Source: Sporolactobacillus sp. CQH2019 (GTDB lineage: Bacteria > Bacillota > Bacilli > Bacillales > Sporolactobacillaceae). From it: a DNA stretch of 64,000 nucleotides. Of the stretch, positions 8,955-18,246 are shown piece by piece. The notes under the pieces were generated by a model. It saw nothing but the letters and a program-made list of their open reading frames with translations, was not told the DNA's origin and made no database searches. Positions within the stretch are counted from its first letter, which is position 1. Each line of letters starts with the position of its first letter. The translations under genes and the position numbers were made by a program. The stretch covers positions 124,001 to 188,000 of the forward strand of contig NZ_JARAJZ010000011.1 in NCBI RefSeq assembly GCF_028765345.1. The letters are read 5' to 3'.

Positions 8955-9449
8955 TCATGAAGAATGCTCTCTCTCATACTCCTCCATCTTTTTCATCATT
9001 TGCATATCAATGTTGTTTGCATCGACATTACCAATCTTTTTATATTGAAAATAATCTTTTCTGTCAGTTGTGCCAAATTCTGATTGGCTCCAGTCCGCAT
9101 AATCATATGATGCTTTCATTTTCCCTTTAAAGTCTACTATCATTGAAAATGAATACCACAGTTGTTGCTGATTTTCTTTAAAAACATCTTGGAGATTTAC
9201 TAATAAATCGAACAGTCTGTCTTCCAGTTTTTCATAAATTTTTCTATCCACATTAAAATCATCCGGTATAAAATAGCAATAAAAATATTTGTCAGGATTA
9301 TCAAGTAATGTATAAAAGAAATACACTTCCCCTTCCCCGTTTTTAAGTTCTCCATTAAAATAAAATTTTCCCCAATTTGCTGGTATCATATTATTAATTA
9401 AAGCAGCTATTTCTCTATAAATTTCATTTAATTTTAATTCAAATCCCAC
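8955..9449 (-). CDS. YezG-type (DUF600) immunity protein
   Basis: 164 residues, AT-rich, GTG start at 9449. It resembles the YezG/DUF600 antitoxin family that neutralises the C-terminal nuclease domain of YeeF-type LXG toxins. It opens with an ELKLNEIYREIAALINNMIP helix and has the WGKFYFNGEL and GEVYFFYT strands. A YADWSQSEFGTTDRKDYFQYK segment lies near the end. It follows the nuclease toxin gene by 9 bp on the same strand, which is the normal toxin-immunity arrangement. It acts in the cytoplasm of the producer by binding the toxin domain (family knowledge). Confidence 0.82.
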   Translation of the reverse strand: MGFELKLNEIYREIAALINNMIPANWGKFYFNGELKNGEGEVYFFYTLLDNPDKYFYCYFIPDDFNVDRKIYEKLEDRLFDLLVNLQDVFKENQQQLWYSFSMIVDFKGKMKASYDYADWSQSEFGTTDRKDYFQYKKIGNVDANNIDMQMMKKMEEYEREHSS

Positions 9450-9458
9450 TTTAGAACC

Positions 9459-10055
9459 TCATTCATTTTTTATTCGCCTAATTGGTAGTTTACCATCAAT
9501 GTTATATGACACTTTAAACATATCAGGCCTTTTTGAATTGCCAGGATATCCTATATCTATCTGGACATTTCTAACAGATTTATTATCTTTTATTGTATTG
9601 GCCCATTCTTGTTCCATGCTGTACCAGTCGCCACCAGACCGGTTAATATTTTTACTCTGAGGCAAAAGATTATCGATATCACCTGAGCCTCTAAATTGTG
9701 AAGCAATTAAGTGTCCACCATCATCTGTTGGTAATCTATCACTTCCTCCAACACTTCTCTGTGCATATGGATTTCTTTTTGCTGCTCCATATTCTAATTT
9801 ATCTACCTCTACATTCTTGATTCTTCCTAAACTACCTGTTTTATAATTATATCCGACTTCTGTTGCATATTTAGAATTAGACAAAAGTTTCTTTTTACCA
9901 TTTTTTCCTTTAATAATGTGCTTACCATATTGTACTTCTTTAATTTGTGGAACATCATCCGACTGCTTGGAAATTCCGCTAACTTTTTTAACACCCTGAA
10001 CATCCTCTATCTTACTATAATTAATCTGAGGATTGACACGTTCCTTAGACGCCAT
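9459..10055 (-). CDS. Orphan C-terminal nuclease toxin module (DNA/RNA non-specific endonuclease type)
   Basis: 198 residues, read from the ATG at 10055. The second half carries the nuclease signature: DGGHLIASQFRGSGDIDNLLPQ, with the catalytic His of the D-G-H motif and metal-binding Asn/Gln residues. The GYNYKT, DKLEYG and AAKRNPYAQ elements precede it. This is the Endonuclease_NS_2-like toxin domain found at the C-terminus of YeeF/LXG proteins. An in-frame TAG lies just upstream, so it cannot be fused to the LXG-like relic at 10056-10730. As it stands it has no export domain. It may be a silent cassette available for recombination onto the intact LXG gene, or a decayed gene. The immunity gene follows at once. 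Confidence 0.8.
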   Translation of the reverse strand: MASKERVNPQINYSKIEDVQGVKKVSGISKQSDDVPQIKEVQYGKHIIKGKNGKKKLLSNSKYATEVGYNYKTGSLGRIKNVEVDKLEYGAAKRNPYAQRSVGGSDRLPTDDGGHLIASQFRGSGDIDNLLPQSKNINRSGGDWYSMEQEWANTIKDNKSVRNVQIDIGYPGNSKRPDMFKVSYNIDGKLPIRRIKNE

Positions 10056-10730
10056 CTGCCGGAATGTGCTTTTGACATCCTAAATCAGACTTTCTCCGCT
10101 ACCTGTATCACTGACCCCTGAAGCGCCGCAAATTCCGGCTGCAGGCCACTCAGGGAAATCTGGTCTCCCGCCGCGTCTTGTTTCACGCTGTCTATCCCTA
10201 ACGGCTTACCTGTTTTAGATGGATCAGCCGCCTTCCGGACGCCTGGCCCATCGTTTTCGTCAGGCCGCCCAGGGTCGTCACGCCCTTTGTGCCCATCCGG
10301 CCGATCACGCTGAAAGCGCCGGGGCGGCCTTGAAAGCGGGGATCACGTCCAGCACGCCGAAGACGCCCTCCCTGACCCGTTCTTCCGTGCTCAGCTTCCG
10401 CCCGGAGATCAGGCCCGCATCGGTCAGCTACATCGCCCCATAGGCGGCACCCGCGGCGATTCCGGCCGGCGGCCCGGAAGGCTTCGTATTTTTTTTCAGT
10501 GAAACAGCCATCAGGCCGCTGCTGTTAAAGAGATCTTCGAACGTGATCGACTGTTTCGTCACCTGCACATAGGCGGCGACGGAGGCAGGCGGCCGGCCCG
10601 CCTGGCATTCTTTGACGTTCAGCGTGTTTGGGGTGTGATACCGGTGATCGACAGCTGCGATATTTCCGCGACAAACGCGTCCATTTGTTTGTAAAAGGGA
10701 TCGTCAATCTGGCGGCTGACCGCGTCGCCT
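10056..10730 (-). pseudogene. Decayed copy of the LXG-like toxin N-terminal and pre-toxin region
   Basis: Over this stretch the DNA matches the inside of the intact toxin gene at about 12775-13607, block by block. Clear shared blocks include the GATCAGCCGCCTTCCGGACGC region, the CCCAGGGTCGTCACG region and the CATCTGTTTGTAAAAGGGATC-like end. There are internal deletions and frameshifts. Similarity stops near 10730, inside what would be the N-terminal LXG-like domain. The copy points into the nuclease toxin module, so an earlier full toxin (same N-terminus, different C-terminus) probably existed here. Confidence 0.8.
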
Positions 10731-11631
10731 ATCCATTGGGGTCACTTGCTGACCATTCTTAGTACTGACTGCATCCTGGTGAAACGAAAAATCATTTGGA
10801 TCTGCGGTATGAGGTGGGACATTGAGCACGTCTTTAGGGCAAGTCAAACTCTTTCGCAGGCTTCAAAAAGAGTTTTAGAACTGGTTGTATGCTCTCTTGA
10901 ATAGTGTAGGCGCTAAATAATAGACCTTCTCATGATTATGGAGTCAGAAGATAATTGCCTCTATCAATTCATCAGGAGAATAACCCATGATAAGAGCGGA
11001 GCGGACAATCCATCTGGAAAAAATGAATGAATGATTTCGAATCGAGTGGGCTAACGGGTGTCCAGTGATGCACGGATCAGCAGATTCCCCTAAGTGAATT
11101 GGCTGCACTAGTTGCTTTCAATGCGGCATTCTGCGCATTCAAACGCTCAATGGATGACCGATGATGTGAAAAATCAGGAAATGAATGTTCTATTCATTCA
11201 CTTGGACCCGTCGAAAATTGAACCTTATGCCGGATTCGACCCGGATCTGTTTACGGATGCCATCCGTGCTTCGTGCCTTGTGATTTGGAAATCCGCGATC
11301 AAAACCGTCTATCTGCCAAAGGGAAGTTACAGATAACGGCCATTATCTTTTCAAGGCTCATCCTCTTTGCACAACGCGACCGTTGCAATTCAGGGAAACG
11401 GATATTGGGTACCCAGTTCCACGAGTTTTGTGACCAAATATGCGAACTGGATTAGGCTGCTTGCACTGACTCAATTTGCAGATCTTCTTCAGAATGCTTT
11501 ATCAGGAACAAAAAAAGAGATCAGAAAATAGGTCACACGCTAACTCCGCCAGTGGATTTCAGGATTACCCACTATGTCAAATCCACCCGCCTGAACTGAG
11601 CTTTCGACAGTTAAGAATAATCCAAACATAA
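10731..11631. other. Gene-free stretch with possible IS4-type transposase scrap
   Basis: No intact gene was found in these 900 bases. A short plus-strand segment at about 10808-10905 translates to MRWDIEHVFRASQTL and resembles the R-x3-E core of IS4-type DDE transposases. The expected Tyr and Lys are missing, so it is at best a relic. The plus-strand frame at 11112-11336 (74 codons) has no usable ribosome binding site and no recognised family. The segment separates the two toxin cassettes. Confidence 0.35.
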
Positions 11632-12066
11632 TTAGTATCTATATCTTATTGAAATACACACATTACCACTCTTAGGGTCAACATATGATGTTACCTTACC
11701 CCATTGTAAATTGTATATTACCTCATTATCTCTAATAATGTCTGGAAAACCTAATAATTTCTTTAACCAATTATCATGACTATCTTTTTTTAATTTAACC
11801 TTATAATTTGACCAATTAGCATAACTATTACTTAAATTTTCATCTGCATTTTCAAGTTCTACATATTGAATATTCTCTTTTTTAAACCCTACTATTATCC
11901 AAAATTCTATATCATAAATGCTATATTTTTTACTAAATATGAATAGATCTTCATTGCTATTATATGGCATTAAATCATCTTTAAAATAGTTAATAAATGA
12001 ATTTTTATCTAATTGCTTATCAATACTTATATTATTTACAGGCAATTTTTCTTCTATTCTATTCAA
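11632..12066 (-). CDS. Putative immunity protein for the upstream toxin
   Basis: 144 residues, strongly AT-rich, with a TTG start at 12066 behind AAGGAGAAAG. The family is not recognised. It has an acidic N-terminal half (KNSFINYFKDDLMPYNSNEDLFIF), a predicted beta-rich middle and a C-terminal WGKVTSYVDPKSGN segment. It lies 17 bp after the LXG-like toxin gene on the same strand. Its base composition is the same as the toxin's variable C-terminal part and unlike the GC-rich conserved part. Position and composition argue for a cognate immunity gene that moved with its toxin domain. No direct motif proves it. Confidence 0.6.
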   Translation of the reverse strand: MNRIEEKLPVNNISIDKQLDKNSFINYFKDDLMPYNSNEDLFIFSKKYSIYDIEFWIIVGFKKENIQYVELENADENLSNSYANWSNYKVKLKKDSHDNWLKKLLGFPDIIRDNEVIYNLQWGKVTSYVDPKSGNVCISIRYRY

Positions 12067-12083
12067 TGCACTTTCTCCTTTCC

Positions 12084-13874
12084 TTAAAATCCTCTTCCAC
12101 CTAATGCTTTGATTTTTTCAATAATTTTTTTATACTCACTAAATGGCATTTCTGTATTAGTCAACTTTATTTCTGTCTCAGACAATCTTTTTAAGTACTT
12201 ATTATGAATCATTTCTTTTAAATCTGGCATAAAAATCTGTTCTAATCCACCTCCCCCAAACTGGGTATTATTTTTCGCTATCCCATTGGCACCAGTAATA
12301 TCCACCTTTAATTCATAACCAACCATCTTATCCCTAAATACAGCATTAGACATTCCTTTCCCCCAATAGGGTTTAACCTGCAAGCCTTCAAATACTTTAT
12401 GTGCATCAACCCCAACATTATCTAAAACTTCTTTGGTTGTAAAATATCCTGTAGGAAATGGCTCGCCAGCATATAAAACACTGCCTTTTGGATATATTTT
12501 ATCAGTACAAGCATCTATCCCAAAATATGGATCTCCGCCCTGCCATTCTGCAGCTTTTTTTGATGGACTATAATCCTCTAACATCCTACGTAACTTAGGA
12601 GTATTAATTCTTTGATGTAACTCTTCTGAACTAAGCTTACCAAATTTATTTCTTAAATAATCGATTCTACCTATTTCGGAATCACTTTCTTTAATACCAC
12701 TGCCCATGCCCTTGGTTATACTACTTATATTTTTGGAAGAGATGTATTGAACTGGCTGTTTAATGTTTCTTAGATTATCGACGAAGCTCTCTCCGTCGCC
12801 TGCGCTTCCAACCCCCGAAGCCCCCGTAAACTCCGGTTGCAGGCCGCTCAGGGAAAGCTGGTCTCCCGCGTTGGCCGCGGCTTGTTTCAAGCAGTCTATC
12901 CCTGCACAGCTTACCTGTTTCAGCTGGATCAGCCGCCTTCCGGACGCCCGGCCCATCGTTTTCGTTAGATCGCCCAGGGTCGTCACGCTCTTTGTGCCTA
13001 TCCGGCCGATTGCGCTGAAAGCGCCGGCGGCCTTGAAAGCGGGGATCACGTCCAGCACGCCGAAGACGCCTTCCGTGACCCGCTCTTCCGTGCTCAGCTT
13101 CCGCCCGGAGATCAGGCTCGTCCCGGTGGCCGCGTCGGTCAGCTGCATCGCCCCGTAGGCAGCACCCGCGGCGATCCCGGCCGGCGGGCAGGCGATCGTC
13201 AGGATGACGACTGCCGCTCCGATGCCGAGGTTCACCCAGAATTCTTGGTCCATCTGCTTGTCTTTGATCGACCGGTAGTCGAAGCCGCGGCTGTACTGGA
13301 TGCTCTCTTTGTACTGATCGAAAGTCACGTCTCCCGCCTGTTTTCCGGCCGCGGCCCGGTAGATTTCGTATTCCTTTTTCAGCGAGGCGGCCATCAGGCT
13401 GCTGCTGTTCAAGAGATCGTCGAACGTGATCGACTGTTTGGTCACTGGCTCATAGGCGGCGACGGAGGCGAGCGGACTGGCTGCTTGGTATTCCTTAACG
13501 TTCAGCGTGTTTGGGATGTGATACTGGCTGATCGAAACCTGCGCCATTTCCGCAATAAAGGCGTCCATCTGTTTGTAAAAGGGATCGTCGATCTGGCGGC
13601 TGACCGCATTGCCGGCCTCACCCGTAAACGTGTCCAGTTTCCGGTAGTCCTGACCCAGTTTGTCGAGCGCCCCAGCCTGGCTTTTGTACGAAAACCAGAG
13701 GCGCCGGTCCTCGTCCAGATCATCAATCGCATTTTGGATCTGCTGAAAGGTCCGGTCCACCTGGCGCATGCGCTCCAGTACGCCGCCCCAGGATGAAATT
13801 TGAGCGATCGCCCGGCCCATGTCGTCCCATGAACCGCTCCGGTAGGAAACATCCTCTCCCATGCTTTCCGTCAC
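12084..13874 (-). CDS. LXG-like polymorphic toxin (type VII secretion-type effector)
   Basis: 596 residues from a GTG at 13874. Residues about 10-110 form an LXG/WXG-like helical N-terminus (WGGVLERMRQVDRTFQQIQNAI). Residues 212-245 are a hydrophobic Gly/Ala segment (GAAVVILTIACPPAGIAAG). Residues about 265-300 resemble the pre-toxin TG region (VTEGVFGVLDVIPAFKAAGAF). The variable C-terminus begins near residue 365. It contains WQGGDPYFGIDACTDKIYPKG, LYAGEPFPTGYFTT and QFGGGGLEQIF motifs, which I cannot assign to a catalytic class; an NAD- or nucleotide-acting fold is possible but unproven. Composition changes sharply at the domain border (GC-rich before, AT-rich after). No T7SS genes are in the window. 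Confidence 0.75.
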   Translation of the reverse strand: MTESMGEDVSYRSGSWDDMGRAIAQISSWGGVLERMRQVDRTFQQIQNAIDDLDEDRRLWFSYKSQAGALDKLGQDYRKLDTFTGEAGNAVSRQIDDPFYKQMDAFIAEMAQVSISQYHIPNTLNVKEYQAASPLASVAAYEPVTKQSITFDDLLNSSSLMAASLKKEYEIYRAAAGKQAGDVTFDQYKESIQYSRGFDYRSIKDKQMDQEFWVNLGIGAAVVILTIACPPAGIAAGAAYGAMQLTDAATGTSLISGRKLSTEERVTEGVFGVLDVIPAFKAAGAFSAIGRIGTKSVTTLGDLTKTMGRASGRRLIQLKQVSCAGIDCLKQAAANAGDQLSLSGLQPEFTGASGVGSAGDGESFVDNLRNIKQPVQYISSKNISSITKGMGSGIKESDSEIGRIDYLRNKFGKLSSEELHQRINTPKLRRMLEDYSPSKKAAEWQGGDPYFGIDACTDKIYPKGSVLYAGEPFPTGYFTTKEVLDNVGVDAHKVFEGLQVKPYWGKGMSNAVFRDKMVGYELKVDITGANGIAKNNTQFGGGGLEQIFMPDLKEMIHNKYLKRLSETEIKLTNTEMPFSEYKKIIEKIKALGGRGF

Positions 13875-13921
13875 CGCCCTTCATTGATCGAGACGGCGAG
13901 CATCAACCATTGATTGTCCAT
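13871..13921 (-). CDS. 16-codon leader peptide overlapping the toxin start
   Basis: ATG at 13921 with a GGGGCGG ribosome binding site starts a 16-residue frame (MDNQWLMLAVSINEGR). Its TGA overlaps the toxin GTG in a GTGA junction. Such an arrangement would couple toxin translation to the leader. It may be a true leader, or the truncated remnant of the small partner gene that normally precedes LXG effectors. Confidence 0.4.
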   Translation of the reverse strand: MDNQWLMLAVSINEGR

Positions 13922-14168
13922 CTTTACCGCCCCTTTATTTTGGGTACTTCGTTCGTTCCGAAAAAGCGGCTCTATTGTTTTGCAGAGACGATTTCATTTC
14001 ACCTGAAAAAAAAACCGAAACTCTGCCAAGAGCTTCGATTTCTGATTTCTCTTCAAGCATTCATTTGTATTATAGAAAAGTGTGACAAAATATTGAACAG
14101 GGAAAAGTTCCTGGATTTTCATCTCTTTTCACGCTATTCAAACCTTATTCGACAGGTTCCGACAGGAA

Positions 14169-14476
14169 ATGGCAGGCCTTTTGAACCCCTGCTTTTTAAA
14201 CGATCCGGTTCTTCGCATTCAAGTGATTCTGGATAATCATCCAGCCCATACTTTAAAAAAAACGCCTGCTTACTTAGAAACCGTTCCAAATCGATTGGAG
14301 TTTGTTTTCACCCCAACACATGGTTCTGGCTGGACATCATTGAATCCTTTTTCGCGAAAATGAGCAAAAGCTGCCTGCGCCAAATTCGTGTTGCTTCTAA
14401 AGACGAATTAAAGCAGCGCATTGAACTTCATCTTCAGGAGATCAGCCATAATCTCGTTCCTTCGATGGAAGTATAA
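14169..14476 (+). pseudogene. IS630-family transposase, C-terminal relic
   Basis: Only the end of the DDE transposase remains. One frame gives VILDNHPAHT, then TPTHGS. After a frameshift near 14325 a second frame gives WLDIIESFFAKMSKS and IRVASKDELKQRI, then LQEISHNLVPSMEV and stop at 14474-14476. The DNH, PTHGSW-IIESFF and IRVASKDELKQRI elements are typical of IS630. The N-terminal two thirds is missing and no terminal repeats were found. Confidence 0.8.
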
Positions 14477-14943
14477 AATGGAATCCATCACCCAATGAGA
14501 ACCGTATATTAATATTATTTAAGAAACGATCTGCTAGTAAAAATCACCCATCTATATAAGTTGCGACACAACCCGCCTTTTCCCTTTGCTAAACACTTGG
14601 TATTTTCACTATCAAAGCTTATTGCATATATACCCGTATGTTTTATTTAATGTAAATACTTGAAAATACAGAAAGCTTTTATCACAATCATGTTTCAGAT
14701 TTAAGGTTAAGGGACAGTTTGCCGATAGGGCAGACTGTCCCTTGGATATTCTTTAAAGACTCGGGGAATTTATTGCTTAAAACACTTGCCATTGACAAAA
14801 TTGATATTTTATATTTGTGTGTAAAGGGCTGTCAGTATTGCGATATTCAGAAAATCTTAAGATATTAATAAGTAAAAAACTATAAAATGAATTTTTGCTT
14901 CGCGGTATGACAATTATGGGGATATGTTCTTAAAAGAAAGAAG
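14477..14943. other. Intergenic region upstream of vanR
   Basis: AT-rich and without genes. It holds an inverted repeat at 14709-14743: arms AAGGGACAGTTTGCC and GGCAGACTGTCCCTT, 15 bp with one G-T pair and a 5-nt loop. No T-run follows, so it may be an operator or an IS end. A weak TATAAA lies near 14881. No clear VanR box was identified. Confidence 0.45.
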
Positions 14944-15651
14944 ATGGCGCTTTTGGCTGCAAATATTTTAATCGTTGATGATGAACAGGCTATTGCCGAT
15001 TTGGTTGAAGTTTATTTGAAAAATGAGAATTATAATGTCTTTAAATTTTATAACGGCAAGGATGCCCTTAACTGTATTGAAAATGAAAAACTGGATCTCG
15101 CCATTCTGGATGTCATGCTTCCCGATGCAGACGGTTTTTCTATCTGTCAGCAAATCCGGGAAAAGCATAATTTTCCGGTTATCATGCTGACAGCCAAAGA
15201 AGAAGAAATCGATAAGATTACCGGGCTGACTTTGGGTGCGGACGACTATGTCACGAAACCGTTCCTCCCTTTGGAACTTATTGCCCGTGTCAAGGCGCAG
15301 CTGCGGAGATTTACTAAATATAATTCTTCGGAGCCGAATCAGGAAGAACACTTGATTGCCTTTTCCGGCCTGGTATTGGACATGGCTACCCATGAATGTA
15401 TGCTGAATGAAAAAAAGCTGTCTCTCACTCCTACAGAGTTTTCTATTCTTTGGGTCCTTTGTTCCAATCGCGGACGGGTGGTCAGTTCGGAAGAATTGTT
15501 CCATGAAGTATGGGGAGACAAGTATTTCACCAACAGCAACAATACAGTCATGGTTCATATCCGGCATTTAAGAGAAAAAATGCACGACAGCGCAGAACAT
15601 TCCAAATATATCAAAACGGTATGGGGGATTGGCTATAAAATTGAAAAGTAA
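14944..15651 (+). CDS. vanR: VanR-type response regulator
   Basis: 235 residues of the OmpR/PhoB class. The receiver domain (about 6-122) has the acidic pair in LIVDDEQ, the phospho-acceptor Asp in DLAILDVMLPDADG, the Thr in VIMLTAKE and the Lys in YVTKPF. The winged-helix domain (about 135-235) ends YIKTVWGIGYKIEK. These blocks and the length follow VanR of VanA/VanB-type clusters closely. Its partner vanS begins 23 bp before its end. It would activate van resistance genes after phosphorylation. The structural genes lie on the opposite strand downstream, not directly after it. Confidence 0.93.
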   Translation: MALLAANILIVDDEQAIADLVEVYLKNENYNVFKFYNGKDALNCIENEKLDLAILDVMLPDADGFSICQQIREKHNFPVIMLTAKEEEIDKITGLTLGADDYVTKPFLPLELIARVKAQLRRFTKYNSSEPNQEEHLIAFSGLVLDMATHECMLNEKKLSLTPTEFSILWVLCSNRGRVVSSEELFHEVWGDKYFTNSNNTVMVHIRHLREKMHDSAEHSKYIKTVWGIGYKIEK

Positions 15652-16777
15652 CAAAAAGAGTAATTACACAAACCTAAAAAGAAAGGTTTTTTTGCAAATG
15701 GTTCTGATGACAGCTGCCACCGTCGTGACTGTTTATCTATTGCGTAATATCCTGCGTGGGCAGATTGGAGATCAGATCGTTCGATTTTTAGTCACCGCTT
15801 TTCATTTTAACAATCCAGACGCACTGACAATTTACCAGCTGGTGATTCGCAACAATATGGACATGATCTTTTTTGTCGTAACCCTAATATTTTTAGTTAT
15901 CCTTTTTCGACTTTCCGTTTCCTGGTTCACAAAATATTTCGATGAAGTCAGTGCTGGAATAGATAAACTTACTGAGGAATCCGATGATGAAATTACATTA
16001 TCGCCGGAATTGGATTTTATGGAAAACAAGCTTAATCAGATAAAAAGCACCTTGGAAAAACAAAAGAAAGCCGTACTTGATGCCGAGCAGCGCAAGAATG
16101 ATTTGGTCGTTTACCTGGCGCATGATATCAAGACACCGCTGACCTCCGTTATCGGATACTTAAGCCTTCTGGATGAAGCCCCTGATATGCCTCCTGAACA
16201 GAAGGCGAAATATGTCGGCATTACCTTGGAAAAAGCTTATCGATTGGAGCAGCTTATCAATGAGTTTTTTGAGATCACAAGATTTAATCTTCAAACGATT
16301 GTTTTGAATAAAGAAAAAATCAATTTACTGTTCATGCTCCAGCAGATGGCCGATGAATTCTATCCCATGCTGGCTCCGCAAGGAAAACAGGTGTCCGTCA
16401 ATGTGCCTGACACATTCACTTTGTGGGGAGATGCAGACAAACTGGCCCGTGTGTTCAACAACATTCTGAAAAATGCGATAGCCTATAGTTATGAAAACAG
16501 CATGATTGACATTTCCGCTCAGCAGCAGGATAAAAATATTATGATAACTTTTACGGATCAAGGGAATCCTATCCCGCAGGAAAAACTGGAAACGATATTT
16601 GAGCGTTTTTTTCGGCTGGACACATCCCGTTCTACCCATACAGGCGGCGCCGGGCTCGGACTGGCTATTGCCAAAGAAATCGTAAACGCGCATGGAGGCA
16701 ATATTTTCGTGCAAAGTAATACAGAAAAAACAGTCTTTACTGTCATACTTCCGCAAAAGCAGGAAAAGGATGCTTAA
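15629..16777 (+). CDS. vanS: VanS-type sensor histidine kinase
   Basis: 382 residues with a TTG start at 15629 that overlaps vanR by 23 bp. The start is supported by the N-terminus (x-A-I-K-L-K), which matches VanS, and by the GGGGGA just before it. Two membrane segments (about 20-40 and 72-95) flank a short extracellular loop. The H-box is VVYLAHDIKTPLTSVIGYLSLLDEAPDMP, the N-box NNILKNA, and the G-box GGAGLGLAIAKEIV. This is the VanA-type kinase that senses glycopeptide or cell-wall stress. It appears intact, unlike the ligase and dipeptidase genes of the cluster. Confidence 0.93.
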   Translation: MAIKLKSNKKSNYTNLKRKVFLQMVLMTAATVVTVYLLRNILRGQIGDQIVRFLVTAFHFNNPDALTIYQLVIRNNMDMIFFVVTLIFLVILFRLSVSWFTKYFDEVSAGIDKLTEESDDEITLSPELDFMENKLNQIKSTLEKQKKAVLDAEQRKNDLVVYLAHDIKTPLTSVIGYLSLLDEAPDMPPEQKAKYVGITLEKAYRLEQLINEFFEITRFNLQTIVLNKEKINLLFMLQQMADEFYPMLAPQGKQVSVNVPDTFTLWGDADKLARVFNNILKNAIAYSYENSMIDISAQQQDKNIMITFTDQGNPIPQEKLETIFERFFRLDTSRSTHTGGAGLGLAIAKEIVNAHGGNIFVQSNTEKTVFTVILPQKQEKDA

Positions 16778-16800
16778 GTCAGATAGCTTGCCATTATAAA

Positions 16801-17487
16801 TTAAAGTAGAGATCTTAAAAATGGGTAATACACAAAGAACATACCGGCAAATGCGCCAGCCATATAAAAACATGCCTCTTCACGAAGGAGCGAGGAAATT
16901 CTTTCGGTACCGGTACTTTGGACAGAAACCTTGTCCTGCAATTTTGATAAATGGCCTTTCAGCAGCCTGAAAATCACCCATCCGATGAATGCTCCGAGCG
17001 TATTCATCAGTAGATCATCAATATCCGTTATTCTTCCATTGAACAATTGACTCAATTCTATGATAAGAGAGAATGCAATACCGACTAATACTGTCTTCCG
17101 TAACACTCCATACTTTTTCCAAATACATGGAAGCATGAATCCAAGAGGTACAAAAAGCAATATATTTTCAATGTACGGGCGGACACCCTCTGTAATCCAG
17201 CGAAACGGAATCAGGTTAATCTCATCCGCCGGGACAGCCAGCCCCTTTGTTGTTATGATTCCAAAGCTGTTATAAACAATATCCCTTATGGAAGGAATTT
17301 GAGTAAAACTGAGCACACCGGTCAGATAGTACACAAAGATATATACGATGACAATATGTCCGATTGACAATTTATAGCCGATTTTTTTGCTTTGAGCGGC
17401 CAGCAGTATCTGGTATGGAATCAAGAATGGCAGAGTGCTGATCAGCCATGTAATCGACATTTTAATAAATATTAGATTAATGATCAT
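16801..17487 (-). CDS. vanZ: VanZ-family membrane protein
   Basis: 228 residues with five or so membrane segments. The family pattern is visible: NLIPFRW-near-ENILLFVPLGFMLP (about residues 92-120), then LIIELSQLFNGRITDIDDLLMNTLGAFIGW (about 140-172). The acidic IELxQ and DxDDLxxNxxGxxxG motifs are the VanZ hallmark. VanZ gives low-level teicoplanin tolerance in enterococci. It is the last gene of the minus-strand van cluster and is convergent with vanS (24-bp gap). It appears intact. Confidence 0.85.
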   Translation of the reverse strand: MIINLIFIKMSITWLISTLPFLIPYQILLAAQSKKIGYKLSIGHIVIVYIFVYYLTGVLSFTQIPSIRDIVYNSFGIITTKGLAVPADEINLIPFRWITEGVRPYIENILLFVPLGFMLPCIWKKYGVLRKTVLVGIAFSLIIELSQLFNGRITDIDDLLMNTLGAFIGWVIFRLLKGHLSKLQDKVSVQSTGTERISSLLREEACFYMAGAFAGMFFVYYPFLRSLL

Positions 17488-17639
17488 TCAATTCATCTCT
17501 GTTGTAATCATTTATTGTAGGAATTGTTCTGAAGCGCTGTAATCGGCAAACGGCCCCTTAGCTTTAAACCTGAAGTTTTATTATGATATAAGTTTTCTTA
17601 AGTGTTTTACATTTTTGACCATTTCTTTGGCCGGCTCAG

Positions 17640-18246
17640 CTATGTGATGGGAAAATTAAAATAAGTGTTTGGATAAGGTTCGTGTTTCAGTGTGTAATGC
17701 CACCACTCGCGATCGTATGGGACAAAACCGCAGGCCTCCATAATAGAGCGAAGGCATTGGCGGTTTCTCGCTTCGACTGGCGTGATGCCTTTTGCTCCGT
17801 GATGTGAGACTGAATCCATCAAATCAAAGCCGCCGCCCATTGGAACAAGTGTGCCGGCAGCTAAATGATAAAGCGTTAAGTCAATGGCACTGCCCCGGCT
17901 GTGGGCCGACTTAGCGGCCGCATATCCTTTTTCAACGGTCTCGGTTTTGTCAATATTCGGATAATGTTTTTGTTTCGTCCGGCCGTCTTCCGGCTGTTTT
18001 GACCCGCGCAGAAAACAATCTGCGGCGCATTGCGGGCGATAGCCATCCCAGAGAAGCAAGCCAAAACCGAAAAGTGCAGCGTTTTCCCGTGCTTTTTTCA
18101 GGGCTGCACCAAAGCTTTCGTACCGACGATTCGACTGGCTGCATAGCCGCCGCCGGTTTGCCGGTAAAATTATCCCACGCGGCGTATTTAGCATCCCAAC
18201 GGATTCCTGATATAAATTCGTCTGCAAAGACAAAATTATTTTTCAT
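17640..18246 (-). pseudogene. vanX: VanX D-Ala-D-Ala dipeptidase gene, frameshifted
   Basis: Three frames must be joined to recover VanX. The first (start ATG 18246) gives FADEFISGIRWDAKYAAWDNFTGKP. A second frame gives GYAASRIVGTKAL. The third runs LFGFGLLLWDGYRP to the end with zinc ligands in SAHSRGSAIDLTLY and EWWHY. Shifts lie between about 18155 and 18100. All blocks match VanX in order and spacing, so the loss is recent. The ATG overlaps the upstream ligase stop (ATGA), as in vanHAX operons. Two sequencing errors so close together are possible but less likely than decay. Confidence 0.85.

Noticed and set aside
11112-11455. Plus-strand frames of 74 and 60 codons in the toxin spacer
   Set aside because: No start site, no family resemblance, and they overlap each other in different frames. 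Left as unassigned sequence.
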